The translations under genes were made by a program, and so were the position numbers. A DNA stretch of 64,000 nt from Leisingera sp. ANG-M1 (GTDB taxonomy: Bacteria > Pseudomonadota > Alphaproteobacteria > Rhodobacterales > Rhodobacteraceae), in contig NZ_JWLC01000007.1 in assembly GCF_000813745.1 (NCBI RefSeq), positions 62,001 through 126,000 on the forward strand, given 5' to 3'. Position 1 is the first letter of the stretch. The number at the start of each line of letters is the position of its first letter. Shown here in pieces: positions 36,666-44,929 of this stretch. The notes beneath the pieces are model-generated. The model made no database searches. It was not told the origin of the DNA and saw nothing but the letters and a program-made list of their open reading frames with translations.

Positions 36666-36932
36666 GGCGGCGGCTCTTTCTTCCTCATCGGGGCGCTCAC
36701 GGGGGCACGGGGTCCGCGCCGCTGCCCGGAGCAGCCGGGAGGCAAATTTCGGGGCTGCGCGACATATGCCCCAAGACCCGCCCCGGCGCAACGCCTGCGC
36801 CCGCGCAGAACGGCGCATCCGGGCGCGCCAGGAAGGCCCTGAGCAGGCTGTGCTCCCGATTTACGATATCTTAGCGGCGGGTGCAGAATATGCCGGTCAG
36901 TCGCATTTGCTTCAACTAAGGAAGAATTCCAG

Positions 36933-38159
36933 TTGCCTGACAGACAACCGCCCGAACTCCCCCAAAGCCATAACAGCCACGCAGCCCAGAACGCCGAAGA
37001 ACTCGTCCGGCGCGCCAAATCAGAACCCTTGGAGGACGGCGGGCTCCGCACCTCGCAGCTTTTGTCCCAAGCCCTGTCCCTCGACCCCAGCCACCACGAA
37101 GCGCAGGTGCTGCAGGAGCGGCTGTTTCAAACCTTTGTCCCCCGCTGGCACTTCCCTATGCTGGCAGACACCGCCCGCAACCGCGCCTACGCCCAGGCCA
37201 TTGCAGCCAAGGTCAAGCCGGGCGATGTGGTTCTGGACATCGGCTGCGGTGCCGGGCTGACGGCGATGCTGGCAGCGCGCGCCGGGGCCAAGCACGTCTA
37301 TACCTGCGAGCAGCAGCCGCTGATCGCCCAGGCGGCAGAGCGTGTCATTGCGGACAATGGGCTGAGCAGCCGCATTACCGTCATCCCGAAATGGTCACAC
37401 GACATTGTCCTGGGCGCGGATATGCCGGAGCCAGCGGATGTGGTGATTTCGGAAATCGTCGACACTGTTTTACTGGGCGAAGGGGCACTGGCCACGCTGA
37501 CCCATGCGATGGCAGTGCTGGCCAAACCGGACGCGCGGGCAGTGCCCGAACGCGGCACCCTGATGGCCCAGGTGATCGAAAGCGAAAAGCTCCTGAACCT
37601 CTGGCGCCCGCAACAGGCCGAGGGCTTTGACCTGAGCGCCTTCCACCATTTTGCCAATATTGCGCAAATCACACCCAATGATCTGGCCGCCTGCGATCTG
37701 CGTCCGCTGGGCCCCGCGGCCGACCTTTTCGAGTTCGACTTCACCCGGCCGAACATCAACCCGGCGCGGACAGAAACGGATCTGGCTTGCACCGCTGCCG
37801 GCACCGCCCATGCGGTCTTTGTCAGCTTCGAGATGCACTTGGCACCCGGCATCCAGGTGGCAAACGGATTGGAAACCGGCGGCCATTGGGGGCGCACCGC
37901 CTTCCTGCTCGAGCGCCCTCATGCGGCCGAGGCCGGGGACCGCTTGCAGATAACCGCGCAGCATGATGCCGCGCAGCTGAGCCTGACGGTGCAGGATTGG
38001 CTGCCGCGCGCAGAAGCGGCGGACCAGGCCGCACTCTGGATGACCCGGGGCTGGAACGCGCGCCGCGCTCCCGCGGGCCAGGACCATCCTGCTGCCGCGG
38101 CCAATCCGGTGTGGCAGCAGGCCGACGCCACCGGCGGCGAAACCCGCGTCAGCCACTAA
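36933..38159 (+). CDS. PRMT7/PRMT9-like protein methyltransferase (class I SAM)
   Basis: A 408-residue protein with a TPR-like N-terminal region (about 18-70) followed by a methyltransferase core. Motifs resemble eukaryotic PRMT7/9: WHFPMLADTARNRAYAQAI (72-90), SAM motif VVLDIGCGAGLTAM (99-112), the double-E loop SEIVDTVLLGEGAL with Glu174 and Glu183, and an HW motif in GGHWGRTAFLL, which resembles the THW loop. The start codon is TTG at 36933, supported by AAGGAAG eight bases upstream; no ATG in frame precedes the core. Substrate is unknown; arginine methylation is inferred from the motifs only. Confidence 0.8.
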   Translation: MPDRQPPELPQSHNSHAAQNAEELVRRAKSEPLEDGGLRTSQLLSQALSLDPSHHEAQVLQERLFQTFVPRWHFPMLADTARNRAYAQAIAAKVKPGDVVLDIGCGAGLTAMLAARAGAKHVYTCEQQPLIAQAAERVIADNGLSSRITVIPKWSHDIVLGADMPEPADVVISEIVDTVLLGEGALATLTHAMAVLAKPDARAVPERGTLMAQVIESEKLLNLWRPQQAEGFDLSAFHHFANIAQITPNDLAACDLRPLGPAADLFEFDFTRPNINPARTETDLACTAAGTAHAVFVSFEMHLAPGIQVANGLETGGHWGRTAFLLERPHAAEAGDRLQITAQHDAAQLSLTVQDWLPRAEAADQAALWMTRGWNARRAPAGQDHPAAAANPVWQQADATGGETRVSH

Positions 38160-38312
38160 CGCCGCGGCCTGAAATCCTCTGCTGCGGGCGCCACAGCCCG
38201 CGGCGAAAATGCCTGTCGATCACGGCGCCGTTTTGCAGTATCAGCCTCCAAGCGCAACAGACTGCACGCCCGGCCCCAGTCTTCGGGCGGCAGGGGACAT
38301 CAGAAGGACGAC

Positions 38313-38789
38313 ATGATGCCGATCACTTCAACCGAACTCGCAGACGCCCGCCAGGCCTGGGGCGATGCCCTCATCGCCATTTCCAAAGCCTTTGAGGCGG
38401 ACGGGATCGACGGCGCCCGCGCGGTAGCCGAAGGGGTGCTGGACTCAGCCTATGGCTACAACCTGGGCCCGGTTCTGTTCAAACCGACGCTGGCCAGCGG
38501 CGACCAGACCTTCCGCCCCACCCGCGAGGGCGCCCTGTCCTATTTTGTCGGCCATGACGCCGAATACCCGCTGGACGGCGGCTTTGGCATCAAGGGCTGG
38601 CGCAGCATGACGTCCGAAACCGCGGCCGAGTTCATCGAAGGCGATGTCGGCATGTGGATGGGCTGGATCTCGCTGACCGACAAGGACGGCCAGGTCACCA
38701 AGGTCGACAAGAGCTTTGGCTACAAAAAGGACGCTGACGGCGTGCTGCGCATTGTGCTGCATCACTCGTCGCTGCCCTACAAGCCGTAA
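38313..38789 (+). CDS. SnoaL/NTF2-like protein of unknown function
   Basis: A 158-residue soluble protein. The C-terminal phrase IVLHHSSLPYKP matches the HHSS(L)P end of SnoaL/CaMKII-association-type folds, and the body fits a cone-shaped alpha-plus-beta barrel. Such genes are often mis-named phosphoribosyl-AMP cyclohydrolase in this group, but no cyclohydrolase motif is seen. Two adjacent ATG codons lie at 38313 and 38316; AGAAGGAC precedes them. Confidence 0.65.
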   Translation: MMPITSTELADARQAWGDALIAISKAFEADGIDGARAVAEGVLDSAYGYNLGPVLFKPTLASGDQTFRPTREGALSYFVGHDAEYPLDGGFGIKGWRSMTSETAAEFIEGDVGMWMGWISLTDKDGQVTKVDKSFGYKKDADGVLRIVLHHSSLPYKP

Positions 38790-38884
38790 GCGGCTGCAAT
38801 ATCCGGATGCCCCCGCCGGTGTACCGGGGGTGTACAGGGGGTGCACGCACGGCACCCCCTGTTTCATTTCAAGGACTGAAAACC

Positions 38885-40093
38885 TCAGCCGACGACGTTG
38901 AACTCAGGCCCGTAGGGGTACTTGGTGATGTTCTCGTTGCCGTCCTCATGGATGATCAGGATGTCATGCTCACGGTAGCCGCCGGCACCCGGCTGGCCGT
39001 CGGCGATGGTCAGCATCGGCTCCATTGAGATCACCATGCCGGGCTCCAGCACCGTGTCGATGTCCTCGCGCAGCTCCAGGCCTGCCTCGCGGCCATAGTA
39101 GTGCGACAGGACACCAAAGGAGTGGCCATAGCCGAAGGTGCGGTACTGCAGCAGATCCTGCTCTTCGAAGAAGGCGTTGATCTTATGGGTGATTTCCGCA
39201 CAGCTCGCGCCCGGCTTCAGCAGCGAGATACCCAGCTCATGCGCCGCCACGTTGGCCTCCCAGATGCGCAGGGATTCGGCATCCACTTCCTTCACGAACA
39301 TGGTGCGCTCCAGCGCGGTGTAGTAGCCCGAGATCATCGGGAAGGTGTTCAATGACAGGATATCACCGCGCTGCAGGGTGCGGCCCGTGACCGGGTTGTG
39401 GGCGCCGTCGGTGTTGATGCCGGACTGGAACCACACCCAGGTGTCGCGGTACTCCGCATCCGGGAAGCGCTTGGCGATCTCCAGCTCCATCGCATCGCGG
39501 CCCGCCATCGCCACGTCGATCTCCCGCGCGCCTTCCTTGACCGCGTCGCGGATCGCAAAGCCGCCAACGTCGGCCACGGCAGCACCGGCGCGGATCATTT
39601 CCAGCTCAGCCGCGGATTTGCCCATGCGCTGACGCATGGTCGGCTCATAAAGATCAACCAGCTTGGACGGCGCCAGGAAGCCTTCCAGCTTGGCCTTCTG
39701 CAGCAGAGTCAGGTGGTCGCTTTCATAGCCAACAACCGCGCCCTCGCCGCTTACCGATTTGATTGCACGCCAGAAATTGTCGCGCTGCCAGTCGGTGTAG
39801 GTGATGTTGTCGCAGAACGAGCGGCGCCACGGCTGGCCTGCGTCGATGCCGGCCGAGATAGTCACCGCCTCAGACGCTGTCACCACCATACCATAGGGGC
39901 GGCCAAAGGCGCAGTAGGTGAAGCCCGAGTAGTAGGAAATGTTGTGCATCGAGGTGAAGACAGCGGCGCTTACCCCTGTTTCAGCCATGATCTTGCGCAG
40001 GCCTGCGATCCGGGCCTCGTATTCCGAGACAGCAAATTGCAGCGGCGCTTTTTCACCATTGTGAAAACGGTACATTTCAGGACGTGAAGTCAT
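38885..40093 (-). CDS. Creatinase (creatine amidinohydrolase)
   Basis: A 402-residue enzyme of the pita-bread fold that hydrolyses creatine to sarcosine and urea. It resembles Pseudomonas creatinase closely: FTSMHNISYYSGFTYCAFGRPYGMVV, GQPWRRSFCDNITYTDWQRDNFW, FQSGINTDGAHNPVTGR with the catalytic His, and LQYRTFGYGHSFGVLSHYYGREAGLELRED. The aminopeptidase metal ligands are not kept, as expected for creatinase. The ATG at 40093 has a GGAAGGG site. Sarcosine is also the product further down the betaine pathway, so the two loci could feed one pool. Confidence 0.92.
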   Translation of the reverse strand: MTSRPEMYRFHNGEKAPLQFAVSEYEARIAGLRKIMAETGVSAAVFTSMHNISYYSGFTYCAFGRPYGMVVTASEAVTISAGIDAGQPWRRSFCDNITYTDWQRDNFWRAIKSVSGEGAVVGYESDHLTLLQKAKLEGFLAPSKLVDLYEPTMRQRMGKSAAELEMIRAGAAVADVGGFAIRDAVKEGAREIDVAMAGRDAMELEIAKRFPDAEYRDTWVWFQSGINTDGAHNPVTGRTLQRGDILSLNTFPMISGYYTALERTMFVKEVDAESLRIWEANVAAHELGISLLKPGASCAEITHKINAFFEEQDLLQYRTFGYGHSFGVLSHYYGREAGLELREDIDTVLEPGMVISMEPMLTIADGQPGAGGYREHDILIIHEDGNENITKYPYGPEFNVVG

Positions 40094-40387
40094 ATTAGAC
40101 CCTTCCTTCTTACAAGAAAGGTCCCGGCGTTCAGGACAGTTTTGGATTTTGAGGGCGGCATGTGATCCATGCGGCGACGCCATCGCCTGGCCCTTGGCTG
40201 GAAGATGGGGCGGAATGCGGATTCTGGCAAGAGAAAAGATAAACTGCCTCCCGCCATTTCTCACTGAGGGCAGCGCCCGATCCTCGGGGTGGGGGCTGAA
40301 AGCGCCCTCCCCGTTTTGCCGGAGGCAAACCTTTGGTTTGACGGGGAGGGTCGGGCGCTGTCCGGCCGGCAGGCCGGACAGAAGATT
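40094..40387. other. Intergenic region between creatinase and the hydrolase gene
   Basis: No gene is visible. The region holds the hairpin repeat at 40301-40359 and the promoter area of creatinase. Confidence 0.5.
40301..40359. repeat. Dispersed hairpin repeat, copy B
   Basis: AGCGCCC/GGGCGCT outer arms and CTCCCCGT/ACGGGGAG inner arms enclose CAAACC-TTT-GGTTTG. It is the inverted counterpart of copy A at 30257-30313. Confidence 0.65.
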
Positions 40388-41173
40388 TCAGTTCACTATC
40401 AACGCCACAAGATCGCTCTCGGGGTCCGCCAGCGGATCAATCACATTGAAATGGTGCTTGCCGAAAGCAATCACATGATCCGCCTCCCAGGCTTCGACCA
40501 GCCAGATCGCCTGATCCAGAAACGCCGGGCGTTCCTCGCCGCCAACCCAGACTGTCACTTCAGCCGGGTAGCGCTCTGTCATATCCACCGGGCTTTCGGC
40601 AATGGCAGCCGCCGAATCCATCTTGAACTTCTGGTTCATCGAGGTGCGCAGCAGCGGCCGCAGATCGGCCAGCGGCGAGATCGGGATCACCGTCTTGATC
40701 CGTTTCCCGACTTCCGCAGTCAGCAAGCCCTTGTCCAGCATCCGCGCCACCAGATGGCCGCCCGCGGAATGCCCCGCCAGCGCAATCGGCCCCTCCACTT
40801 CCCCGGCAATCCGGGTCACCGCCGCGGTGATCTGCCGGGTGATATCGGCAATCCGCACCTCGGGGCACAGGTCATAAGACGGCATCGCCACCGCCCAGCC
40901 ATGGGAAATTGCGCCGCGCGCCAGATGCGACCAGGAGCTTTTGTCGAAGGCCAGCCAATACCCGCCATGCACAAAGACAAACACGCCTTTGGGCGCACCC
41001 TCCGGCAGGAACAGGTCGAACTTCTGCCGCTCCCCCGCGCCATAGGGAATGTCCAGCCGGGCGCGCTCATGCAAGCTGTTGCGGAAATCCTCCGCCGAAG
41101 CCCCCCAGCGCGGCGGATAGCTCTCTGCATTTTCGATATAGGCCCCGTTGGCATAGGCATCATCCAATTCCAT
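40388..41173 (-). CDS. Alpha/beta hydrolase, kynurenine-formamidase-like esterase
   Basis: A 261-residue alpha/beta hydrolase. The oxyanion-hole motif HGGYW is at 69-73, the nucleophile elbow GHSAGG carries Ser136, and a His near residue 244 (FGKHHFNVID) completes the triad. HGGYW is typical of arylformamidases and related carboxylesterases; the substrate is uncertain. The ATG at 41173 is preferred since GGGGAG lies at correct distance; an ATG at 41179 is too close to it. It is followed by creatinase on the same strand, with a gap of about 300 bp. Confidence 0.78.
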   Translation of the reverse strand: MELDDAYANGAYIENAESYPPRWGASAEDFRNSLHERARLDIPYGAGERQKFDLFLPEGAPKGVFVFVHGGYWLAFDKSSWSHLARGAISHGWAVAMPSYDLCPEVRIADITRQITAAVTRIAGEVEGPIALAGHSAGGHLVARMLDKGLLTAEVGKRIKTVIPISPLADLRPLLRTSMNQKFKMDSAAAIAESPVDMTERYPAEVTVWVGGEERPAFLDQAIWLVEAWEADHVIAFGKHHFNVIDPLADPESDLVALIVN

Positions 41174-41359
41174 GCCCATTCTCCCCTGAAAATTCTTATT
41201 ATCGGCTACCTGACAGTCTGCCACAGCACATGTCAAATTGCGCGGCAGAAATGCAGTGCAGGAAAAATTTGATCAAATTCTGGACTCATCGAAGCTTCTG
41301 GACATATCAAGGCACAGCTGATTTGCATTCCAGCGACAGAACACCCCGGGAGGCCCGCA

Positions 41360-42832
41360 ATGCTCGACGCAACCACAGATCTGAAATCCCTGCTCAAAGA
41401 CCCCAGCCTGCTGGAGACCCGCGGTTATATCGGCGGCCAGTTTGTTGACGGTGAAAGCACCTTTGACGTCTCCAACCCGGCCCGCGGCGATGTGATCGCC
41501 CAAATGGCCGATATCAGCCGCGCCCAAGTAGCCGGTGCCATTGCCCAGGCGGAAGCCGCGCAAAAGGAATGGGCCAAGTGGACCGGCAAGGAACGCGCTG
41601 CCGTGCTGCGCAAGTGGTTCGACCTGATGATGGCGAACCAGGAGGACCTGGCGGTGATCCTGACCGCCGAAATGGGCAAGCCGCTGGCGGAATCGCGGGG
41701 CGAGATTGCTTATGGTGCGTCGTTCATCGAATTCTTCGCAGAAGAGGCCAAGCGGATCTACGGCGAGACCATCCCTGGCCACCAGCGCGACAAGCGCATC
41801 ACCGTGCTGAAGCAGCCGATCGGCGTCGCCGCCTCGATCACGCCCTGGAATTTCCCCAACGCGATGATCACCCGCAAGGCAGGCCCGGCGCTGGCCGCAG
41901 GCTGCGCCTTTGTGGCCCGCCCGGCAGCTGAGACCCCGCTGTCAGCCACCGTGCTGGCAGTGCTGGCGGAGCGCGCAGGCATTCCGGCTGGCGTCTTCAA
42001 CGTGGTGCCGTCCTCGCGCGCCTCGGAAATCGGCAAGGAGTTCTGCGAGAACGACGCGGTGCGCAAACTGACCTTCACCGGCTCCACCGAGGTCGGCCGC
42101 ATCCTGATGCGCCAGGCCGCCGATACCGTGATGAAATGCTCGATGGAGCTGGGCGGCAACGCGCCTTTCATCGTGTTTGACGATGCAGACCTCGACGCCG
42201 CCGTCGAAGGCGCCATCATGTGCAAGTTCCGCAACAACGGCCAGACCTGCGTCTGCGCCAACCGGATCTATGTGCAGGCCGGCGTTTACGATGCCTTTGC
42301 GGAGAAGCTGAAAGCAGCGGTTGAAGCGATGAACGTGGGCGATGGCCTCAAGGACGGCATCCACTTCGGTCCGCTGATCAACATGGAAGCGGTCGAGAAG
42401 GTGCAGGAGCATATTGCCGACGCGACCTCCAAAGGCGGCGAAGTGATCCTGGGCGGCAACCCGTCGGAACTGGGCGGCAGCTTCTTCCAGCCGACCATTG
42501 TCAAGGGCGCAACCCAGGAGATGGCATTCGCCACCGACGAGACCTTCGGCCCGCTGGCGCCGCTGTTCAAGTTCGAGGACGAGGACGAAGTCATTGCCAT
42601 GGCCAATGACACCATCTTCGGCCTCGCGTCCTATTTCTACGCCAAGGACCTGAGCCGCGTGTACAAGGTCGCCGAGGCGCTGGAATACGGGATTGTCGGC
42701 GTCAACACCGGCATCATCTCCACCGAAGTGGCCCCGTTTGGCGGCGTCAAACAGTCGGGCCTGGGCCGCGAAGGTAGCCACCACGGCATCGAGGACTACC
42801 TGGAGATGAAATACATCTGCATGTCGGTCTGA
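41360..42832 (+). CDS. gabD: NAD(P)-dependent succinate-semialdehyde dehydrogenase
   Basis: A 490-residue aldehyde dehydrogenase that oxidises succinate semialdehyde to succinate. Features: TPWNFPNAMITRKAGPALAAGC in the cofactor domain, FTGSTEVGRILM, the general base in MELGGNAPFIVFDDADLD, and the catalytic Cys in NNGQTCVCANRIYVQ. The adjacent second Cys in TCVC is typical of redox-regulated GabD proteins. A GGGAGG site precedes the ATG. It is convergent with the globin gene, with 7 bp between stops. No GABA transaminase gene is in view. Confidence 0.92.
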   Translation: MLDATTDLKSLLKDPSLLETRGYIGGQFVDGESTFDVSNPARGDVIAQMADISRAQVAGAIAQAEAAQKEWAKWTGKERAAVLRKWFDLMMANQEDLAVILTAEMGKPLAESRGEIAYGASFIEFFAEEAKRIYGETIPGHQRDKRITVLKQPIGVAASITPWNFPNAMITRKAGPALAAGCAFVARPAAETPLSATVLAVLAERAGIPAGVFNVVPSSRASEIGKEFCENDAVRKLTFTGSTEVGRILMRQAADTVMKCSMELGGNAPFIVFDDADLDAAVEGAIMCKFRNNGQTCVCANRIYVQAGVYDAFAEKLKAAVEAMNVGDGLKDGIHFGPLINMEAVEKVQEHIADATSKGGEVILGGNPSELGGSFFQPTIVKGATQEMAFATDETFGPLAPLFKFEDEDEVIAMANDTIFGLASYFYAKDLSRVYKVAEALEYGIVGVNTGIISTEVAPFGGVKQSGLGREGSHHGIEDYLEMKYICMSV

Positions 42833-42839
42833 TCCGGCC

Positions 42840-43238
42840 TCAATGCCGCGTCATTGTGCCTGCCACCAGGCCGATGGCGCGGCCCCAGGCGGCTTCGGTC
42901 TGGCGGTCCAGGTCGGCGCCAAGCACATCGCGCAAAGCGGCAATCAGCGACCGCTTTGCCGCTTCGGTCTCGCGCTGCCCCAGGTCAAGATGGGCATGCA
43001 CCAGGACCAATTGCTCGCCCAGCTCCTGCAGCGTTCTCCTGTCATCCAGTTTTTTCACGCAGGCGGCAATCATCGTTGTCAGCATCGTCTTCTGCTTGAG
43101 AAAATCGCCGCGGAACATGGCGCGCGCCTCGGGGATTCGGGCAAAGAGATGCACGTAAAACCGTTCCGCCAGATCCGCCTTGCGCGCAAACACCAGCGCA
43201 AAGCTTTGCTGCACAAAATCAATTTCCTGAGTATTCAT
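42840..43238 (-). CDS. Single-domain globin
   Basis: A 132-residue globin-fold protein resembling the globin domain of flavohemoglobins: QSFALVFARKADLAERFYVHLFARIPEARAMF at the N-terminus and a proximal-histidine candidate in LVLVHAHLDLG. No reductase domain is attached. It may bind oxygen or nitric oxide. The ATG at 43238 has GGGAGGG upstream. The upstream region is unusually AT-rich and has a direct repeat (GTTAAG-N4-GTTAAG on the minus strand). Confidence 0.8.
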   Translation of the reverse strand: MNTQEIDFVQQSFALVFARKADLAERFYVHLFARIPEARAMFRGDFLKQKTMLTTMIAACVKKLDDRRTLQELGEQLVLVHAHLDLGQRETEAAKRSLIAALRDVLGADLDRQTEAAWGRAIGLVAGTMTRH

Positions 43239-43336
43239 CTGCCCTCCCTGAAACACCTAGGGCACCGGGACCGGAAGCTGCTTGCCGCATGGGCGCACCA
43301 TGCACCGGCAGGCTGGCCCGGCACAAAACCAATCAA

Positions 43337-43352
43337 CTTAACCTATCTTAAC
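43337..43352 (-). promoter_or_regulatory. Direct repeat in the globin upstream region
   Basis: CTTAAC appears twice at 43337-43342 and 43347-43352 (plus strand), exactly 10 bp apart, about 100 bp upstream of the globin start and next to a very AT-rich stretch at 43356-43390. Confidence 0.35.
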
Positions 43353-43427
43353 ATGCGAAAATTAATATATAATTTAGTTACCGTAAAATCCTAGGATTCC
43401 GGCGGGTTACCCACGCCGCTGGGCCGC

Positions 43428-43445
43428 CTGTCCCCGCGGGGACAG
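43428..43445. repeat. Perfect 18-bp palindrome downstream of the heat-shock gene
   Basis: CTGTCCCCGCGGGGACAG reads the same on both strands. A 16/18 copy lies at 44015-44032, upstream of the same gene. Confidence 0.55.
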
Positions 43446-43459
43446 CGCCGCAAAACGGC

Positions 43460-43488
43460 AAAGCCCCCCAGGCAGGGCCAGGGGGGCA
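43460..43488 (-). terminator. Terminator of the small heat-shock gene
   Basis: GCCCCCC/GGGGGGC stem downstream of the stop codon on the minus strand, followed by TTTGCCG. Confidence 0.55.
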
Positions 43489-43515
43489 GGTGCACTCAAA
43501 CCTTACCGAGGGGGA

Positions 43516-43980
43516 TCAGTTGACGGCCTTGGCCTCAATCTCGGGGCGGTTCGAGCGGGAGGAGGAGATTTCGATCCGGCGCGGTTTCAGCGCCTCGGGC
43601 ACCTCGCGGTGCAGATCGATATGCAGCATGCCGTTTTCGTGGCTCGCTCCGGTCACGCGGACGTGGTCGGCCAGGGTGAAACGGCGTTCAAAGGCGCGGG
43701 TGGCGATACCGCGGTGCAGGAAGGTGCGTTCATCCTTGCTATCGGCCTTCTTGGCGGCCACCACCAGCGCGTTTTCTTTCACTTCGACGCTGAGGTCGTC
43801 CTCAGCAAAACCGGCAACAGCAATCGAGATGCGGTAGCTGTCGGCGTCGGTCTTTTCGATGTTGTAGGGCGGGTAGCTCGGCTGCGCGGCATCGGCGCTG
43901 AGCGCGCGGTCCATCAGGCTGGCGATCTGGTCAAAACCGATGGTGGCCCGGTGCAGCGGTGCAAAATCAAACGTACGCAT
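43516..43980 (-). CDS. Small heat-shock protein (Hsp20 family)
   Basis: A 154-residue IbpA-like chaperone that holds unfolding proteins. The alpha-crystallin domain spans about residues 38-130 (YPPYNIEKTDADSYRISIAVAGFAEDDLSVEVKEN to ERRFTLADHVRVTGASHENGMLHIDL). It ends with a charged tail. The ATG at 43980 gives the IbpA-type start MRTFDFAPLHRATIGFD; a longer frame upstream is a poor fit. A pair of AAGGCGCCTT palindromes and a copy of the CCCCGCGGGG palindrome stand in its 5' region. Confidence 0.9.
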   Translation of the reverse strand: MRTFDFAPLHRATIGFDQIASLMDRALSADAAQPSYPPYNIEKTDADSYRISIAVAGFAEDDLSVEVKENALVVAAKKADSKDERTFLHRGIATRAFERRFTLADHVRVTGASHENGMLHIDLHREVPEALKPRRIEISSSRSNRPEIEAKAVN

Positions 43981-44008
43981 AGTGTCATCCTCATATCTGA
44001 GCGATTTC

Positions 44009-44102
44009 AAGGCGCCTTCCCCGCGGGGACAGGCTGGAATTTTCCGGACCCCAATCAGCGGCTGTCCGGATACACTCGAGATAGGGAAGGAAAAGGCGCC
44101 TT
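44009..44102. promoter_or_regulatory. Palindrome-rich 5' region of the heat-shock gene
   Basis: AAGGCGCCTT occurs at 44009-44018 and 44093-44102. Between them are TCCGGA twice and the 16/18 copy of the 18-bp palindrome. It is not a CIRCE element. Confidence 0.4.
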
Positions 44103-44113
44103 CAAGAGGGGGA

Positions 44114-44929
44114 TCACTCGCCCACGCGCACAAATTTCGCGCCGCCCGCGGACGCGCCGCCGCCGACCCGGATCCGTTTGATCCGCCGGTCCGGCGGCGC
44201 CACCGGATTGCGGCGCAGCTGGGCTTTCAGCTCGGCAACACGCTCGGGCAGTTTCATGCCAAAGGCCACCTGCCGGCCCTGATACGCGCCGCCGCCGGAA
44301 ACCAGCGCAAGGATACGCCCGCGCCCGCCGACCTGCGACAGAACCGGTGCGCCGGAGGAGCCGAAGGTGACATTGCAATCGATCATCAGCACATCCCTGA
44401 ATTCGCCCATAAGGTTGCACTGGCGCTGGCGCGACAAAGCCTCGGCCCGGCCCATGCCATAGGAGGTCACCGAGATATCGCTGCCGTAATCGCGGCCCGA
44501 GTGCAGCGCAAAGGCATCTGCCTCGCCGCTCAGAATCGGTTCCGCCAGCCGGATCAGCGCAACGTCGTGCCGGATGTTCTCCACGTCCAGCCGTCCCCCC
44601 GGGGTGAAGCCCGGGTGCGCAGCGATCTGCAGCGCTTGGCGCTCGGCAATGGCGATCCCGTCACGCAGGCCGGCCCGGAAGGAAATCTGCTCTGCCGGAC
44701 GCAGGGTATTGTTGCGGTCATAGACGCAATGAGCCGCGGTCAGCACCAGATCCGGCGCGATCAGCGTGCCGGTGCAAAAACCCTGGCGGTTCAGCTCCAG
44801 CCTCCCGACGGCCTCCCAGCCGAACAGGTCATCGCGATCTGTCAAACGCCGGAGGCCGGTGTTCTGGGCTGTTGCGCTGCCAGCGTACGCCAGAGTGGCA
44901 ACAGCCAATATAAGCGCACGCCAGATCAT
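44114..44929 (-). CDS. Secreted trypsin-like serine protease (second of a tandem pair)
   Basis: A 271-residue S1-family protease with a signal peptide (1-21, cleaved after ATA). Catalytic triad: His67 in TAAHC, Asp122 in HDVAL, Ser192 in FGSSGAP. Paired cysteines support disulfides. Its ATG overlaps the stop of the paralogue by four bases. It probably acts in the periplasm or outside the cell. Confidence 0.88.
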   Translation of the reverse strand: MIWRALILAVATLAYAGSATAQNTGLRRLTDRDDLFGWEAVGRLELNRQGFCTGTLIAPDLVLTAAHCVYDRNNTLRPAEQISFRAGLRDGIAIAERQALQIAAHPGFTPGGRLDVENIRHDVALIRLAEPILSGEADAFALHSGRDYGSDISVTSYGMGRAEALSRQRQCNLMGEFRDVLMIDCNVTFGSSGAPVLSQVGGRGRILALVSGGGAYQGRQVAFGMKLPERVAELKAQLRRNPVAPPDRRIKRIRVGGGASAGGAKFVRVGE

